Origin: Cranoglanis bouderius
Taxonomy: Eukaryota > Chordata > Actinopteri > Siluriformes > Cranoglanididae
Reading direction: 5' to 3'
DNA length: 64,000 nucleotides
Assembly: GCA_023630585.1 (NCBI GenBank)
Contig: CM042552.1
Coordinates: 16,936,269 to 17,000,268, forward strand
The notes under the pieces were generated by a model that was given only the letters and a program-made list of their open reading frames with translations, had not been told where the DNA came from and made no database searches. Below, one piece after another: positions 44,723-56,912 of the stretch (the stretch's first letter is position 1; each line of letters begins with the position of its first letter). The translations under genes and the position numbers were made by a program.

Positions 44723-46279
44723 CAGCCATGGCCAAAAGTTTTGAGAATGACACAAATATTATTTTTTACAAAGTCTGCTGCCTCAGTTTTTATGATGGCA
44801 ATTTGCATATACTCCAGAATGTTATGAAGAGTGATCAGATGAATTGCAATTAATTTCAAAGTCCCTCTTTGCCATGAAAATGAACTTAATCCCAAAAAGA
44901 CATGTCCACTGCATTTCAGCCCTTCCACAAAAGGACCAACTGACATCATGTCAATGATTCTCTCGTTAACACAGGTGAGAGTGTTAATGAGGACAAGGCT
45001 GGAGATCACTCTGTCATGCTGATTGAGTTAGAATAACAGACTGGAAGCTTTAAAAGGAGGGTGGTGCTTGAAATTATTGTTCTTCCTCTGTTAACTATGG
45101 TTACCTGCAAGGAAACATGTGCAGCCATCATTGCTTTGCACAAAAAGGGATTCACAGGCAAGGATATTGCTGCTAGTAAGATTGCACCTAAATCAACCAT
45201 TTATCGGATCATCAAGACCTTCAAGGAGAGAGGTTCAACTGTTGTGAAGAAGGCTTCAGGGCGCCCAAGAAAGTCCAGCAAGCGCCAGGACAGTCTCCTA
45301 AAGTTGATTCAGCTGTGGGATCGGGGCACCACCAGTGCAGAGCTTGCTCAGGAATGGCAGCAGGCAGGTGTGAGTGCGTCTGCATGCACAGTAAGGCGAA
45401 GACTTTTGGAGGATGGCCTGGTGTCAAGAAGGGCAGCAAAGAAGCCACTTCTCTCCAGGAAAAAACATCAGGGACAGACTGCTATTCTGCAAAAAGTACA
45501 GGGATTGGACTCCTGAGGACTGGGGTAATGTCATTTTCTCTGATGAATCCCCTTTCTGATTGTTTGGGGAATCTGGAAAAAAAGCTTTTCCAGAGAAGAA
45601 AAGGTGAGCGCTACCATCAGTCCTGTGTCATGCCAACAGTAAAGCATCCTGAGACCACTCATGTGTGGGGTTGCTTCTCAGCCAAGGGAGTGGGCTCACT
45701 CACAATTTTGTCTAAGAACACAGCCATGAATAAAGAATGGTACAAAAACATCCTCAGAGCAACTTCTTCCAACCATCCAAGAACAGTTTGGTGATGATCA
45801 ATGCCTTTTCCAGCATGATGGGGCACCTTGCCACAAGGCAAAAGTGATAACGAAGTGGCTCGGGGAACAAAACATCGACATTTTGGGTCCATGGCCAGGA
45901 AACTCCCCAGACCTTAATCCCATTGAGAATTTGTGGTCAATCCTCAAGAGGCAGATGGACAAACAAAAACCCACAAACTCCAAGCATTGATTATGCAAGA
46001 ATGGGCTGCCATCAGTCAGGATGTGGCCCAGAAGTTGATTGACAGCATGCCAGGGCAAATTGCAGAGGTCTTGAAAAAGAAGGGTCAACACTGCAAATAT
46101 TGACTCTTTGCATAAACTTCATGTAAGTGTCAATAAAAGCCATTGACACTTATGAAATGCTTGTGATTATACTTCAGTAACAGTTAGTAACATCTGACAA
46201 AAATATCTAAAAACACTGAAGCAGTAGACTTTGTGAAAATTAATATTTGTGTCATTCTCAAAACGTTTGGCCACGGCTG
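44723..46279 (+). mobile_element. Tc1-like transposon, near full length, frameshifted
   Basis: It is bounded by TA (44721-44722, 46280-46281). The ends CAGCCATGGCCAAAAGTTTTGAG and its inverse at 46250-46279 differ at few positions. The transposase runs from ATG 45097 (MVTCKETCAAIIALHKKGFT). The first frame covers the DNA-binding half (to 45516: STIYRIIKTFKERGSTVVKK, SGRPRKSSKRQ). The first-Asp box (IFSDESPF) is in a second frame, the core in a third, and QHDGAPCHKAKVITKWL ... GNSPDLNPIENLWSILKRQ beyond. At least three frameshifts. Confidence 0.9.
45097..46101 (+). pseudogene. Tc1 transposase with frameshifts
   Basis: The full domain order is present (two helix-turn-helix parts, hook GRPRKS, three acidic catalytic positions), but in several frames with a stop after NSKH near 45988. 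It is the cleanest dead copy in the window after the intact 28-kb one. Confidence 0.88.
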
Positions 46280-46789
46280 TACTATATGATGAATATCAAC
46301 ATTCTGTGGCAAGCATATGTTGCATATCAACGTATCAAACATTCACTGTATATGCAATTTTCTGCATCAACTAATTTAACCAAATGAAATACCAAGTAAT
46401 TTAACCAAGTGCACCGTTGCCATTATACTGTTTGAATAAGATCAACAGCATAGACCACTTCATGCATAAAGTATTATTTCCACAAAAACATACGTCCTGT
46501 GTGCAACCCCCCATTCGAGCCCCTTTCACTCGCACTAAAAACAAGACAACCAGCTCTACAACACTGAGATTTTTAAAAGTCTGAGTTTTTAAAAAATCGC
46601 CAAACCTAACATCTGACAACCTTAATTATTGCTATAAATTTAGAAAATAATTTTCAAAGATACAAAACACACATTACATCCCATAGCAGCAAATATGTGC
46701 ATTTGCTAGCAGTTTTAATAAACTCTAATGATAATAAACACAGTAGGATGAGTTTAGGCATCTGTGTCTCCCTTTCACTTATTTCCTTG
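46280..46789. other. Non-coding stretch, no gene recognised
   Basis: No repeat or exon recognised. Confidence 0.35.
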
Positions 46790-46887
46790 TTCTTCCTTCA
46801 AACCCAAATGTCTTCAGTAATATCAAAAATAGCAAAAACAAAAGAATTGCCCTTGCCGTTCCAATACATTCAGAGGGGACTGTATAT
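46790..46887 (+). mobile_element. Lone Tc1 right-end fragment
   Basis: AAACCCAAATGTCTTCAGTA ... GTTCCAATACATTCAGAGGGG matches the Tc1 right end at 36468-36541. Confidence 0.75.
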
Positions 46888-47445
46888 ATTATGTTGAATA
46901 TTTAATATTAATATTAATATTTAATATTTGACCTCCAATGGCATTACATTGTTTTTATGTATTTACAGCCAAAACATAAATTTTAGCATCACATATTGTG
47001 GTCAAATCAAGTTGTCAGACAGTGGCACTAGACTTAATATTGCTCCTCACTCAAGCAGATATCACACAAGAAAAATGTACTTAAGTCCAGGGTCGGAATC
47101 GCACATAACTCAGACACACCTCTGTTTTATTTAAACTCCACCGCACATGCATAACTCTCACGTAGCTCTCGCATAGCTCTGTAGCGCGTAAGTACTTACT
47201 TATGAGGTCTGAATACTGATGTGCACAATTTCAGCATTAAATCCTCACTACACGCACTTACCTCAAGATGATCCTAGATGATTATGTTTTAAAATCAACA
47301 CACAATCATAATGAAAGTCATAACAATCAACAAGCTGAATCAAACTGTGACATCCCCTTAAGATTTCCTTGTCTAATATAAACACAGACACAGCAGTATA
47401 AATACAGACATGCAGCTTATGAAACGGTATGAGAGTTTTGTGCAT

Positions 47446-47448
<3 letters not shown>
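46888..47448. other. Non-coding stretch, no gene recognised
   Basis: No exon-like frame recognised. Confidence 0.35.

Positions 47449-47516
<68 letters not shown>
47449..47516. repeat. (TG)n(GA)n compound microsatellite
   Basis: About 15 TG units followed by about 16 GA units. Confidence 0.97.
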
Positions 47517-47518
<2 letters not shown>

Positions 47519-47658
47519 AATTGGGTGTGTCCTAGGGGAGTTTGGTGTGTGTTATGAGGGTGTGTGACCGAGCCGCAGTGTTCTATTCTCTTTTCCTTCA
47601 CTGATTGAGACAAGGCCTGAGTCCCTAATTGGAGACAGAAACAGTGAATTATTCACTC

Positions 47659-47663
<5 letters not shown>

Positions 47664-47718
<55 letters not shown>

Positions 47719-47732
47719 AAAGAGAGAGAGCA

Positions 47733-47763
<31 letters not shown>

Positions 47764-48190
47764 ACTGCTGTTGGATGCAGTTGCCTGGCAACAAAAAGTG
47801 GATTCTCTCCAGTGCATCTTCAATCGCTGGCAGGGGAGGAGAGAGATGAAATGAGTAGAGATGGACAGAGAGAAAAATAAAGGGAGAGAGAGATGTATAA
47901 GGAGAGACAGAAAGAGTATGAGGGACAGGGGAGTACACAGGCAGAGACACTGAGCCAGAATGAGGGAGAGAAAGAAATTAGAGAGCTGTAAGGAGAGAAA
48001 GAAAGAGCAGCAGCAATGGACAGAGAAAAGCTAAAAAAAAAAAAAAAATGCACAAAAGTTAAGAGAGACATGAAAGAGAGAAAAAAGAAGGAAAGAGGTA
48101 TAGGGAAAGAGGAAAGAAAACAATGGGGAGAGACAAAAAAGAAGATAGAAAATAACGATGGGATAAAGAAAAGTGAAAAAATAAATAAGA
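47664..48190. repeat. (TG)n then long purine-rich tract
   Basis: About 26 TG units, then GA-rich sequence. From about 47830 to 48190 the + strand is overwhelmingly A and G (AGAGAGAGATG, GGAGAGACAGAAAGAG, AAAAAGAAGGAAAGAGG). Confidence 0.9.
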
Positions 48191-48815
48191 TGAAATACTT
48201 ACCGGGAGGGATGAAAATCAGGTATATATCAATTTCTTTAAAAAAAAGGGGGGGGGGATCACACACATGTAGCAGTTTGGATATATCATTACACACATCA
48301 CCCATTTCATACTGATAATGTTAAAGGAACATTCTGGATTTCTAGATTCACTTCCTTGGAGCTTTTTGTTTTATTATTATTTACTGCACAAATGGTCCAT
48401 TTGTTATCTGTCATATCTTCACTCTCAGCTCAAGTGAACACTGGAACAGTCAGACACAGAGACAGACAGATAAACACTGGAGAATGCTGTTATTTATGGG
48501 AAAGGAAGTAAAAAGGTTGAGGAGATTCAGGGTTCTTCAGCTTTGTGAGGTAGTATTGCTCAGCCCATGGGCTCTCAGTGGGGATTTGGGGTTTGCAGTA
48601 GGTCGGAGCTCAGTGCTCGACTGGTGGCCTCTTGGCTGCTTCTCTGACTAATCCTTTCTTTGCCCGGTCACTGATTTTTGGTGGATGGCCTCCTGTAAGC
48701 AGAGTCATGGTTGTTCCATATTTTATTCCATTTTAAATAATGAATTTAATGGTGATCTGCATTACCAAATCCTGACAGATAATTTTCGAGAACTTTGTCC
48801 TGGACTTATTTAGTA
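48191..48815. other. Non-coding stretch, no gene recognised
   Basis: Includes a short A/G homopolymer run (48240-48258). No gene recognised. Confidence 0.35.
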
Positions 48816-48960
48816 ACATGCTTACTTGAGTAAAAGTACTGGTAATAAAGTAATAATTCACTTGAGTAAAAGTTGTGATCAAGAATATGTTTCAAGTAAG
48901 AGTAAAAAAAAAGTGATATGATGAAAAAGTACTTGAGTAATTTTTTTTTTTTTTACAAAT
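48816..48960. repeat. hAT-like ACTTGAGTAAAAGTA repeat, left block
   Basis: Repeated ACTTGAGTAAAAGT motifs, related to 49812-49905 and 55921-56080. They resemble terminal regions of fish hAT-type non-autonomous elements. Confidence 0.55.
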
Positions 48961-49309
48961 TACTTACAACTTACTGTTGACACAACTAAAGTGTTTTTTT
49001 CTGTTTTGTTCTATTTTTGTCTGTTCTATTTTCTTTTTCTATTCTATTTTCCTTTTCCTCAACAAAAAAAGGGGCCGTGGTCAAATGTTTCACCTAATTT
49101 ATTTCTTTAGTAGGCTTTGTCTCTATTACGTTCATTTTAGTGGGTATTACACTAGTTGTAGAAATCTCCACACTGTCACAAGCACACTAAAGACAGCCTT
49201 TGCGATTTCTTTAATAATCTATTTAGCTATCAGAGAGAGGATCATTTTTGGCTTCAAAGTAAAGCTACCATATTTTTCAGCTAAGTTACATAAAACCAAG
49301 TAGAGCTAC

Positions 49310-49811
49310 TGTGACGGTGGGCCTCCAGTCACACTGCTGTTTGGAAAGCAGGCAAGTGTACGGCAGAGGGCAGGACTGCAGAATAGAGCAAGGCTGGCAG
49401 CCAATGAAGACAATGTTGGCGCCTCACCCTCACAGAGAAGAGGAGAGAGTATAAAAGGGTGATGCAGCAGGAGTGGAGTGAACAGTTTTTGTTTTCCCGC
49501 TAAAGCCTCTAAAGTGCTGGGACCAAGGCTCACCTCCTGTGCTGTATCAAGAGCCCTCTTCCCTGGCACCTACAGGAGTGCCTCTGACCTCTTGACACCA
49601 CCGTCCACCAGCACTATACTACACTACACTCACACACTCTCTCAATACTGCCTTACTAATGTTCAATGTCACCTTCTGTTGCACCTATCTGGCCTCCATT
49701 GTATCTGTGTTCTGCTTGAAGCTGCAGAGTCACTACACCTACCCTGTCATTATTACTTTTATACTCTTGATCAAAAATAAATTTAGCAATGTTAAATCAT
49801 TTATTAAAAAA
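49310..49811 (+). repeat. Promoter-plus-poly(A) unit, LTR-like or retroposed
   Basis: It begins TGTGACGGTGGGCC and has TATAAAAG at 49450-49457 after GC-richer sequence. An open 100-codon frame (49478-49780) has no recognisable domain, and AATAAA near 49776 is followed by an A-run (49804-49818). It lies between two blocks of a hAT-like repeat. It could be a solo LTR or a retroposed transcript. No target duplication was found. Confidence 0.35.
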
Positions 49812-49905
49812 AAAAAAAAACTCAAGTAAAAGTACTATGATTTAGTTATACAAAAAATTACAATTACATTAAGTAAAGTACTCAAGTACTCAAGCCTTGC
49901 TTAAA
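49812..49905. repeat. hAT-like ACTCAAGTAAAAGTA repeat, right block
   Basis: ACTCAAGTAAAAGTACTATG and GTAAAGTACTCAAGTACTCAAG; partner of 48816-48960. Confidence 0.55.
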
Positions 49906-50616
49906 GCTCAGAGTAACATAATGGAGTTTACCAGGGGCAGCTTGTATCACTGGGCTAGAGGGGCCCCTTCCTTCTTTCAAAGATTAAAAGGAAAACAATA
50001 TAAGGTTTAATTTTTGGCATCCACATTGTCTTATTTGTGGTTAACTACCGCTTTAAAGAATGTTATTTTGGATTTTTGTGAACTCGAGTGCAACAGCAGC
50101 ACCAGCGATCCCAAGAAGAACACACACAATGATGTGAACGAGGCTGTGGAATATGGAGAAACGAGCCCAGCGCTGTAGACTTACACAACCAATCAGTGGC
50201 AGTTGTGTTGGATGTTTTCACAGAGTGACACACCCTCTAGTTTTAATCACCAATGGGCAGTATCTTTTTGCCCATTTTTGTGACATTTCTGTTATATGTC
50301 ATCACTAGGTGTGTTACAGTCACAGGTGTAATGAACATGAGTGAAGCTGATTATTTACTCTATCATCAATTTTTAAAATGGGTTTGGAAGTGAAACTAAA
50401 AGTTGATAAACTGAGCACACATTATCTAATCAAAGTACAAAATACAGAAGCAGAAGTTTAGTGTTTTTGGTTGGAATGAAAGGGTTACAGCTTTTCTGTT
50501 TACTGTGTTTGATATTAAGGGGAAATGCAGAATGTACCCAGTCAAGCATTATGAGCTTGAAGCATACAGTAAGCTTAAAAATGTATAAATCGCTAATGTA
50601 GCTTCTTAACTGTCTT

Positions 50617-50679
<63 letters not shown>

Positions 50680-50830
50680 TAATTTGCCCCATTTTTTAAA
50701 AAAAAATTTACAAACACACATAGAGACTTACAGATGATGGTGATGGTGATGATGATGGTGATGATGATGATGATGATTATTATCAGTGAGACTTCAGGAT
50801 AACCCTAATAGTTTAATTGCCAAGCTAATA
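49906..50830. other. Non-coding stretch with (TG)n and (GAT)n
   Basis: (TG)n about 50620-50678 and (GAT/GGT)n about 50732-50776. No gene recognised. Confidence 0.5.
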
Positions 50831-51174
50831 CAGTGCCCTCCATGAAGATATGGTTGAACAATTTTCTGTTCCTAGTCACCCAAGTGTACTATAAAATGTA
50901 AAATATCAATGGGAATATACTTCAAATATATTTTTCTCATATGAATTCATAGGGGTGCCAATTATTGTTGCACACCTGTATTTAACAAAGTTTTTTTTTT
51001 AATTTTATTTTTTTTATAAACTTGTGTTGTGTTTGCAATTGTTTGATATCCATGAGAACAGAGTATTTTTGTGATTTTCTAACAAAAGATCAAAAGGTTA
51101 AACAATAAAGAAAAATTTTCACAGCCTTCTTTGCTCATATTTACCAAGGGTGCCAATATTAGTAGAGGGCACTG
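50831..51174. mobile_element. Non-autonomous Tc1-like element, 344 bp
   Basis: The left end CAGTGCCCTCCATGAAGATA and right end GTGCCAATATTAGTAGAGGGCACTG are partly inverse, with TA on both sides (50829-50830, 51175-51176). The same family supplies the lone end at 3189-3250. Confidence 0.78.
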
Positions 51175-51769
51175 TAGCTTAGCCCTCCTATCTAATATCA
51201 CCACCAGCCTCCACTGGAGTTTACAGTATATCAGGCACACTACATAATGAGTAATACTCTACCAGCAAAATGCACAAAAGATGGACAGCTCATTCCCAGC
51301 TGGGTGAGTGAGCATGTGGATTTTACTCCTTATGGTACAAACACTGTTATCTTGACAATGTTTAAGAAAATAACTCACAATAAATCATAATATATGAAAA
51401 TATACACTCACAATGCATAAAACCTTGCAAATACAGATTAAGAGCTTCAGTTAACGAGCCACTCTTTACAACTGTGCAACTGTGGTGAGCAAGCATCTCA
51501 GAATGTAAATTTTATTCTTGGTAATAAATGATTACAGAGAAGCTTGAATCAGGTGATCAATTAGAGCCACTGTTCAAAAATGTTTAAAACTATAAATACA
51601 CTTACATTTCTTTCCTTGTGAAAATAATTATGAAACATGAAATATGATTTAATTTCTCCACACTTTTAATATATTACTTTTTCTTACACTGTTATAGATA
51701 AACCAACACTTTTTAACCAACATTTTTTAAAATGATTGTAGTATAAAAATGACAGTTTTAAAATGACAG
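51175..51769. other. Non-coding stretch, no gene recognised
   Basis: AT-rich, no recognisable content. Confidence 0.35.
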
Positions 51770-52985
51770 TGAGGAAGACCTTGATGATGAGGGTCCTTGA
51801 TGATATCTCCTACCCTCTGCAGGCAGTGTTTATTGTGGATTTCTGTAATTGTTGGGAGCTGGACACAGATGATATGTTGAGCAGTTTTCACCACTCACTG
51901 GAGAGCCCTCTTGTCAGCAACTGAGCAGTTGCCGTACCACGCTGAGATGCAGTTTGTCATAATGCTCTCAATGGTACAGTGATAAAAGTAACTATTATCT
52001 GTGGAGATGTGAGGTGAGCCTTCCTCACCCTCCTCAGAAACAAAAGGCGCTGGTGTGCCTTCTTGATCACGGCAGTGGAGTTTATGCTCCAGGTCAGATA
52101 GGACTTGCTATTATCCAGGTGGGTCAGGGCAGATTTGAGAGCATTGGTGCTGGCATCCTCTGTTGACCTGTTAGAATGATAGGCGAAATGGTAGGGGTCC
52201 AGCATTGAGTGTGAATGTGAATTCCTTGCCACATGCAGCAAGGGTCAGCGTTTTTGAAGTTGTCCTCGACCTGCTGTTTGTAAACACGATTGGCCTCTTT
52301 AATTCCAGATTTGCCCTGGATGAGCTTTAGGCATCCCAGTCTCCTGACCTGAAGGCAGCACACGCAGTAGGAGCTGCATCTCTGTGTTCATCCACGGCTT
52401 CTGATTCAGAAATGTTTTTATTGTCCTTAGAGCTGTGACTGTCTCAACACATCCGTTAATGTGGTCCAGAACAGCATTGGTGTATAGATTAATGTCTGTG
52501 TGAGAGTCCAGGGTGGCCTGAGCACGGAATGCTTTCCAATCTGTGTATTGAAACTGGTGCTGTAGTAAGGCATCTGCTTCCTCTTTCCACACCTTGACTG
52601 TGCTCACAGATGGCTTCACTCTTTTAATGATGGGGGTGTATTTGGGTAGTAAAAAACATATACATTGTCTGATTTCCCTACATGGGGAAGGGGGATAGCT
52701 TTGTAGACCCCTACTAGGTTTGTGCAAACTTGGTCCAAAATATCGTCTCCTTTTATAGTGAAGAGGACATTTAGGTAAAATTTGGGTAGTACAGAGCACA
52801 GTTTTTTCATGGCTAGCTTAGCATTAGCCTCTGAGGGGACATAAACAGTAACAGCAATGATGCAAGTGAACTCACGGGGCAGGTAGAATGGTCTGCATTT
52901 AATCGCACAAAACTCAGCAGAGCATTTGGATTCAGCGTTAACAGTATTCGTGCACCATGTTTTGTTTATGTAAATACACACACCC
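51770..52985 (-). pseudogene. CR1/L2-like LINE remnant (endonuclease and RT end)
   Basis: On the - strand, 52616-52981 encodes part of an apurinic-type endonuclease domain (MCIYINKTWCTNTV, CRPFYLPREFTCIIAVTVYV, KGDDILDQVCTNLVGVYK, LPHVGKSDNVYVF). Then come QFQYTDWKAFRAQATLD (about 52540) and, after a large deletion of the RT core, VIKKAHQRLLFLRRVRKAHL with shifted CTIESIMTNCISAWYGNCS (about 51930-52070). Frames are broken. It is an internally deleted LINE of the same kind as the 3' end at 63413-64000. Confidence 0.83.
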
Positions 52986-52989
52986 CCAC

Positions 52990-54118
52990 CTTTGATTTTG
53001 CCAGAGTAGGGAGCAGCCCTAAACCATACCCCCTACACCCTAAACCTTTCTACAGGTGTGTATACCACTGTTTATCAACCTTATATGTTGTAACATTTTA
53101 GCCCAAATCCAGACTTGTGTTTCTCAAGGTCTTGAACTCGATTTGTTTGTCTCTTTAGCAGGTCATTTTGTTCCTCAGAGGATAAAATTATTCTGGCACT
53201 TGTCTTTTTACAGGCTGACAATAAAAAGGCTAACTAGTTGTTGATCAAGTAAAGAGTGTGAGAAATGGAGGAGCAAATATTTTGCCTCACTTCCTCCTTT
53301 TTAAAGACGTCCGAATGAATCAGATCAAAACCAAGCCTTGGGGGAAATTACTGTTTTTTTTCTTCTTCTTCTATTTAGCTTTTTTGTGGTGTACACATGT
53401 CAGTTTAACGTCTATGTCTCTGTGCCCACATTCAGCCCTACAGATGTAGAGGAAATATCCAGAAACAGGAAAAGAGTAAAATTTAATAATGTTATGGAAC
53501 AGAAAAAAGGACATCAATATATTTCTGTTGTAATAAAAAATGATAGTAAAAATGAAGCATGGAAATCATCCACTTCCCCTTAGTTGAATTCCACTCACAG
53601 TCTTAAGGATGATTTTATTACTGCATAGGCTTGTGAAGTTTGTTAGTTAAGAATGCCGTAGACGCATCAAGATGTGAAATTATCCTGAATGTATTGCACC
53701 ATGGACCCAGCTTTTCAAAAAATAATGAATAAAAATGGAATGAGAGAATGTTGTGCATGTTTTTCCTAATTCATTCTTTTTTGTTTGCTATTTGTTTTTG
53801 GATTTGTCTTCCAGTTTATAATTTTCTGTCATTCACTGAGTTTGTCTGCTGGTTGCCAGTTCCAGACCCAAGCAGAAGCAGTGGATTTCCCCTGCCTTGA
53901 TCTGCTATATGTGATGTGTGTGCACCAGCTCGCTGTGGATATGGTGCAGCCTACAGCCACCAGTTGATTATTATGTTTTTTGATCAATTGACATGTATTA
54001 TAATGGTTAATGAGTATATTGATAACAGCAAGTATGTGATGCTTGGTATGTATGTGATCGTTGTTTAATTTCCTAAGAGTTGGGATATAGTACATTTGAG
54101 TTGAATTTTATTACATCC
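52990..54118. other. Non-coding stretch, no gene recognised
   Basis: No exon-like frame with support. Confidence 0.35.
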
Positions 54119-55010
54119 ATGTTACAAAATTCATGACCAAAGTTCTAACTAGACTTCATGAAAAAATGTGAAACCACATGACTGCAGAGACAATGGAGTG
54201 ATTAATGTCACAGGAGAAGAATATGGCTTACACCCTGCCCTAAGACAATGTTTGTTCTGGGGAAACATTTTGGGGTTGGACTAGCCAGAAAGGATTAAAA
54301 CCCTATGACACCAATCTCTCTTGGAGTGGAGTAGAGTGGAGTCAAGAGGAGTCGAGTCATCCATTAAGAGTCATCGGTTAGGAGTCATTCAGGAGTTTTC
54401 ATCAACCAAGAGCTTCAGAAGTTCTTGCATCTCAAAATCACAGACCTGGACCAAAAGACCAAACTTGCTCTGAGACTCCACATCAAGATTGGTTCCTGCA
54501 AAGCCTCCTACTCCAGCCTTTGCACCACCGGGATCCATCCCTTCACTCATCAAGCGTGCTTATGCAACCCACATATGATACTCCACTGGTGTGCTCTTCA
54601 CTCCATTCATCACCCTGATTGGTCTCCTGAGGCACCAGTGGAAAGCTGACCAGATTGCTGGCGAATCCACAAGGCTGGGAAACCCCATCTAGAGCAACGC
54701 AAGTACAATACCTCCAGATTCTTACTGAATTGGTGCATTTAGTACAAAGTTTACAGCCCTTCTAAAAAGTGACAAGAAGGTTAAATTGATAAGTTGATAT
54801 TTCATTCACATCATGGTCTGAGAAATAGCATACAGTGCTAGAAACTTGGGATTTCAATCATTCTCTGTTCAAAACACTTCTTTGTTGACATTTGTGTGTG
54901 TGTTTATGTGTATTAGTTGTGTAATTTGATTAGTTTCTGTATATTAGAATTGTTTATTAAAGTCTTGTCTGAATTTAAATGCAAGTGTCTTGTGTTTTCT
55001 GTTTACAAGT
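54119..55010 (+). repeat. Possible LTR-like segment
   Basis: TGTTACAAAATTCATGACCA starts a segment with TATA-like GGATTAAAACC (about 54293), purine-rich GGAGTGGAGTAGAGTGGAG and a late TTATTAAAG near 54956, arranged like an LTR. Its ends are not resolved and no duplication is seen. Weak. Confidence 0.25.
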
Positions 55011-55329
55011 TAATGTCTTAAACTGCTGATTTTGTTACTGTGCTCTTAAAATAGTGTTTTCACTATATTTCACAGTATTTCCCACTCTGAGCTGATCTGC
55101 TAGTTTCCTCTACAGTGTCTTTGCTTTCTTTGTGTGCCACTCCGAGGATCCATGGTTTGGTGTTCAGATTGATGATGTCTGGTAGTGCTGCAGCCATAGG
55201 CCTTTAGTTAGACTGTGATCAGGCAGCTTTTTGAAGACTTTGTTAGTCAGTATTTAGTAGTTAGTCTGTTTTTTGGGTGTTTGTTTGTTTCCATATTATT
55301 ATTGTTTTGTATTGTTTTGTACACATATA

Positions 55330-55915
55330 CAGGCCAAAAGTTTCAGTTAACATTCAAATCAAACACCACAAAAGACCAGGCAATGTTTTTTTTCAATCTT
55401 CAACTGTCCAGTTTCATTGAGTCTGTGCCCACTGTAGCCTCAGTTTCCTGTTCTTGGCTGCCAGGAGTGGAACATGATGTGGTCTTCTGCTGTTGTAGAC
55501 CCTCTACCTCAAGGTTGATGTGTTGTGTGTTCTGAGATGCTTTTCAGTTCACCATGGTTGTAAAGTGTGGCTATTTAAGTTACCATAGCCTTCCTGACAG
55601 CTTGAACCACTCTGGCCATTCTCCTCAGACTTCATGAACAAAATGTTTTGACCACAGAACTGCCACTTCTTGGATGTTTTTTTGTTTTTTTGCACCTCTC
55701 TGTGTAAACTCTAAAGACTACCAGACTGTCTGGCACCAACAAGTATGCCACGTTCAAAGTCACTAAGATCACTTTTCCCCCCATTCTTATGTTTAATGTG
55801 AATATTAACTACAGCTCTTGACCTGTGTCTGCATAATTTCATGCAAGCCACATGATTGGCTGATTAGATAATTGCATGAATGAGCAGGTGTGCAGGTATT
55901 CATGTACAGTAGGTG
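55330..55915 (-). mobile_element. Tc1-like transposon fragment (HTH family), copy 3
   Basis: Same family and orientation as 36542-37153 and 3880-4100 (CCACTGTAGCCTCAGTTTCC, GTTGTGTGTTCTGAGATGCTT, GCTGATTAGATAATTGCATGA). It reaches the element's outer end near 55915. The N-terminal DNA-binding region is decayed. Confidence 0.75.
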
Positions 55916-55920
55916 TTCAG

Positions 55921-56080
55921 CAGAGATGGGTAGAGTAGCCAAACATTTTACTCAAGTACAAGTAAAACTACTTATAAAAATAATTACTCAAGTAACAGTA
56001 AAAGTAATAATGTTAATAATTACTTGAGTAAGAGTAATAAAGTATGCAATGAGACTACTCAAGTAGCAAGTTACTAGTTA
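55921..56080. repeat. hAT-like terminal repeat fragment
   Basis: CAGAGATGGGTAGAGTAGCC followed by repeated TACTCAAGTAA and ACTTGAGTAAG motifs, the typical start of a fish hAT-type element; truncated. Confidence 0.6.
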
Positions 56081-56265
56081 CTTCAGATCTGATTAAAATG
56101 AAGGGACAATCCTGAATCTCAGACTACATGGAGAACTGTAAGTCACACCTCTATTTGAAAGTCTGTGTGTTCTGTTTATATGATATAAAACCTGGGTTCA
56201 AGATGAAGTATCCCAGCCCTATGATGGGTATAATAACACAGAACCTGTCATTTTCAACACAAAAT

Positions 56266-56270
<5 letters not shown>

Positions 56271-56303
<33 letters not shown>

Positions 56304-56325
56304 CACACACACACACACACACGCA
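56271..56325. repeat. (CA)n microsatellite
   Basis: About 27 CA units with two CG interruptions. Confidence 0.97.
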
Positions 56326-56600
56326 TAGAAGGAAAATGGGGACGTGATATATCTACTACTTTTCGGGACACCACTTTCCAGGAGGATTAAAGAAAAAAAA
56401 TAAGTCATCTGTGTTATCTGAAAGCCATATGAAAACACTATTACTCAGGATTTTTGATTAAAAAAAACAAAACAAAAAAAAAAAACATTTTTTTAAACAA
56501 CTGAAAATTTTACTTCACTTTGGGGACAAGTATTATTTTGGTCTCTAATGGGGACAAAGTCAAACACACACAAATCTGAATCTGCAGAAATGTTAGGACT

Positions 56601-56676
56601 TATTATCTATGATTGTAAGATATTGACCCATATAGTATATACTCTATGGGTCAATATCTTACAATCGTAGATAATA
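56601..56676. repeat. 32-bp near-perfect inverted repeat (hairpin)
   Basis: The arm 56601-56632 is the inverse of 56645-56676 with one mismatch. The loop is 12 bases. It is not part of any element recognised here. Confidence 0.93.
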
Positions 56677-56739
56677 TACAATATATAAGTGGAAAGCAGA
56701 TACAGTTTTTCAACTTTGTTCTCTTATTTATATATTATC

Positions 56740-56856
56740 AGTAACCACTTCATCCTGCTCAAGGTTGAGGAGGATCCAGAGTCTATCCCGGGATCACTGG
56801 GCAAGAGGCAGGAATATATATTAGTTTGGACATCAGTCCATCACAGGAGACCATAG

Positions 56857-56912
<56 letters not shown>

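Noticed and set aside
47820..48305. 161-codon hydrophobic Ser/Phe/Leu-rich frame on the - strand
   Set aside because: It is the complement of the same purine tract; apparent membrane segments are compositional.
48016..48315. 99-codon Lys/Glu/Arg-rich frame
   Set aside because: It is the translation of the purine-rich tract.
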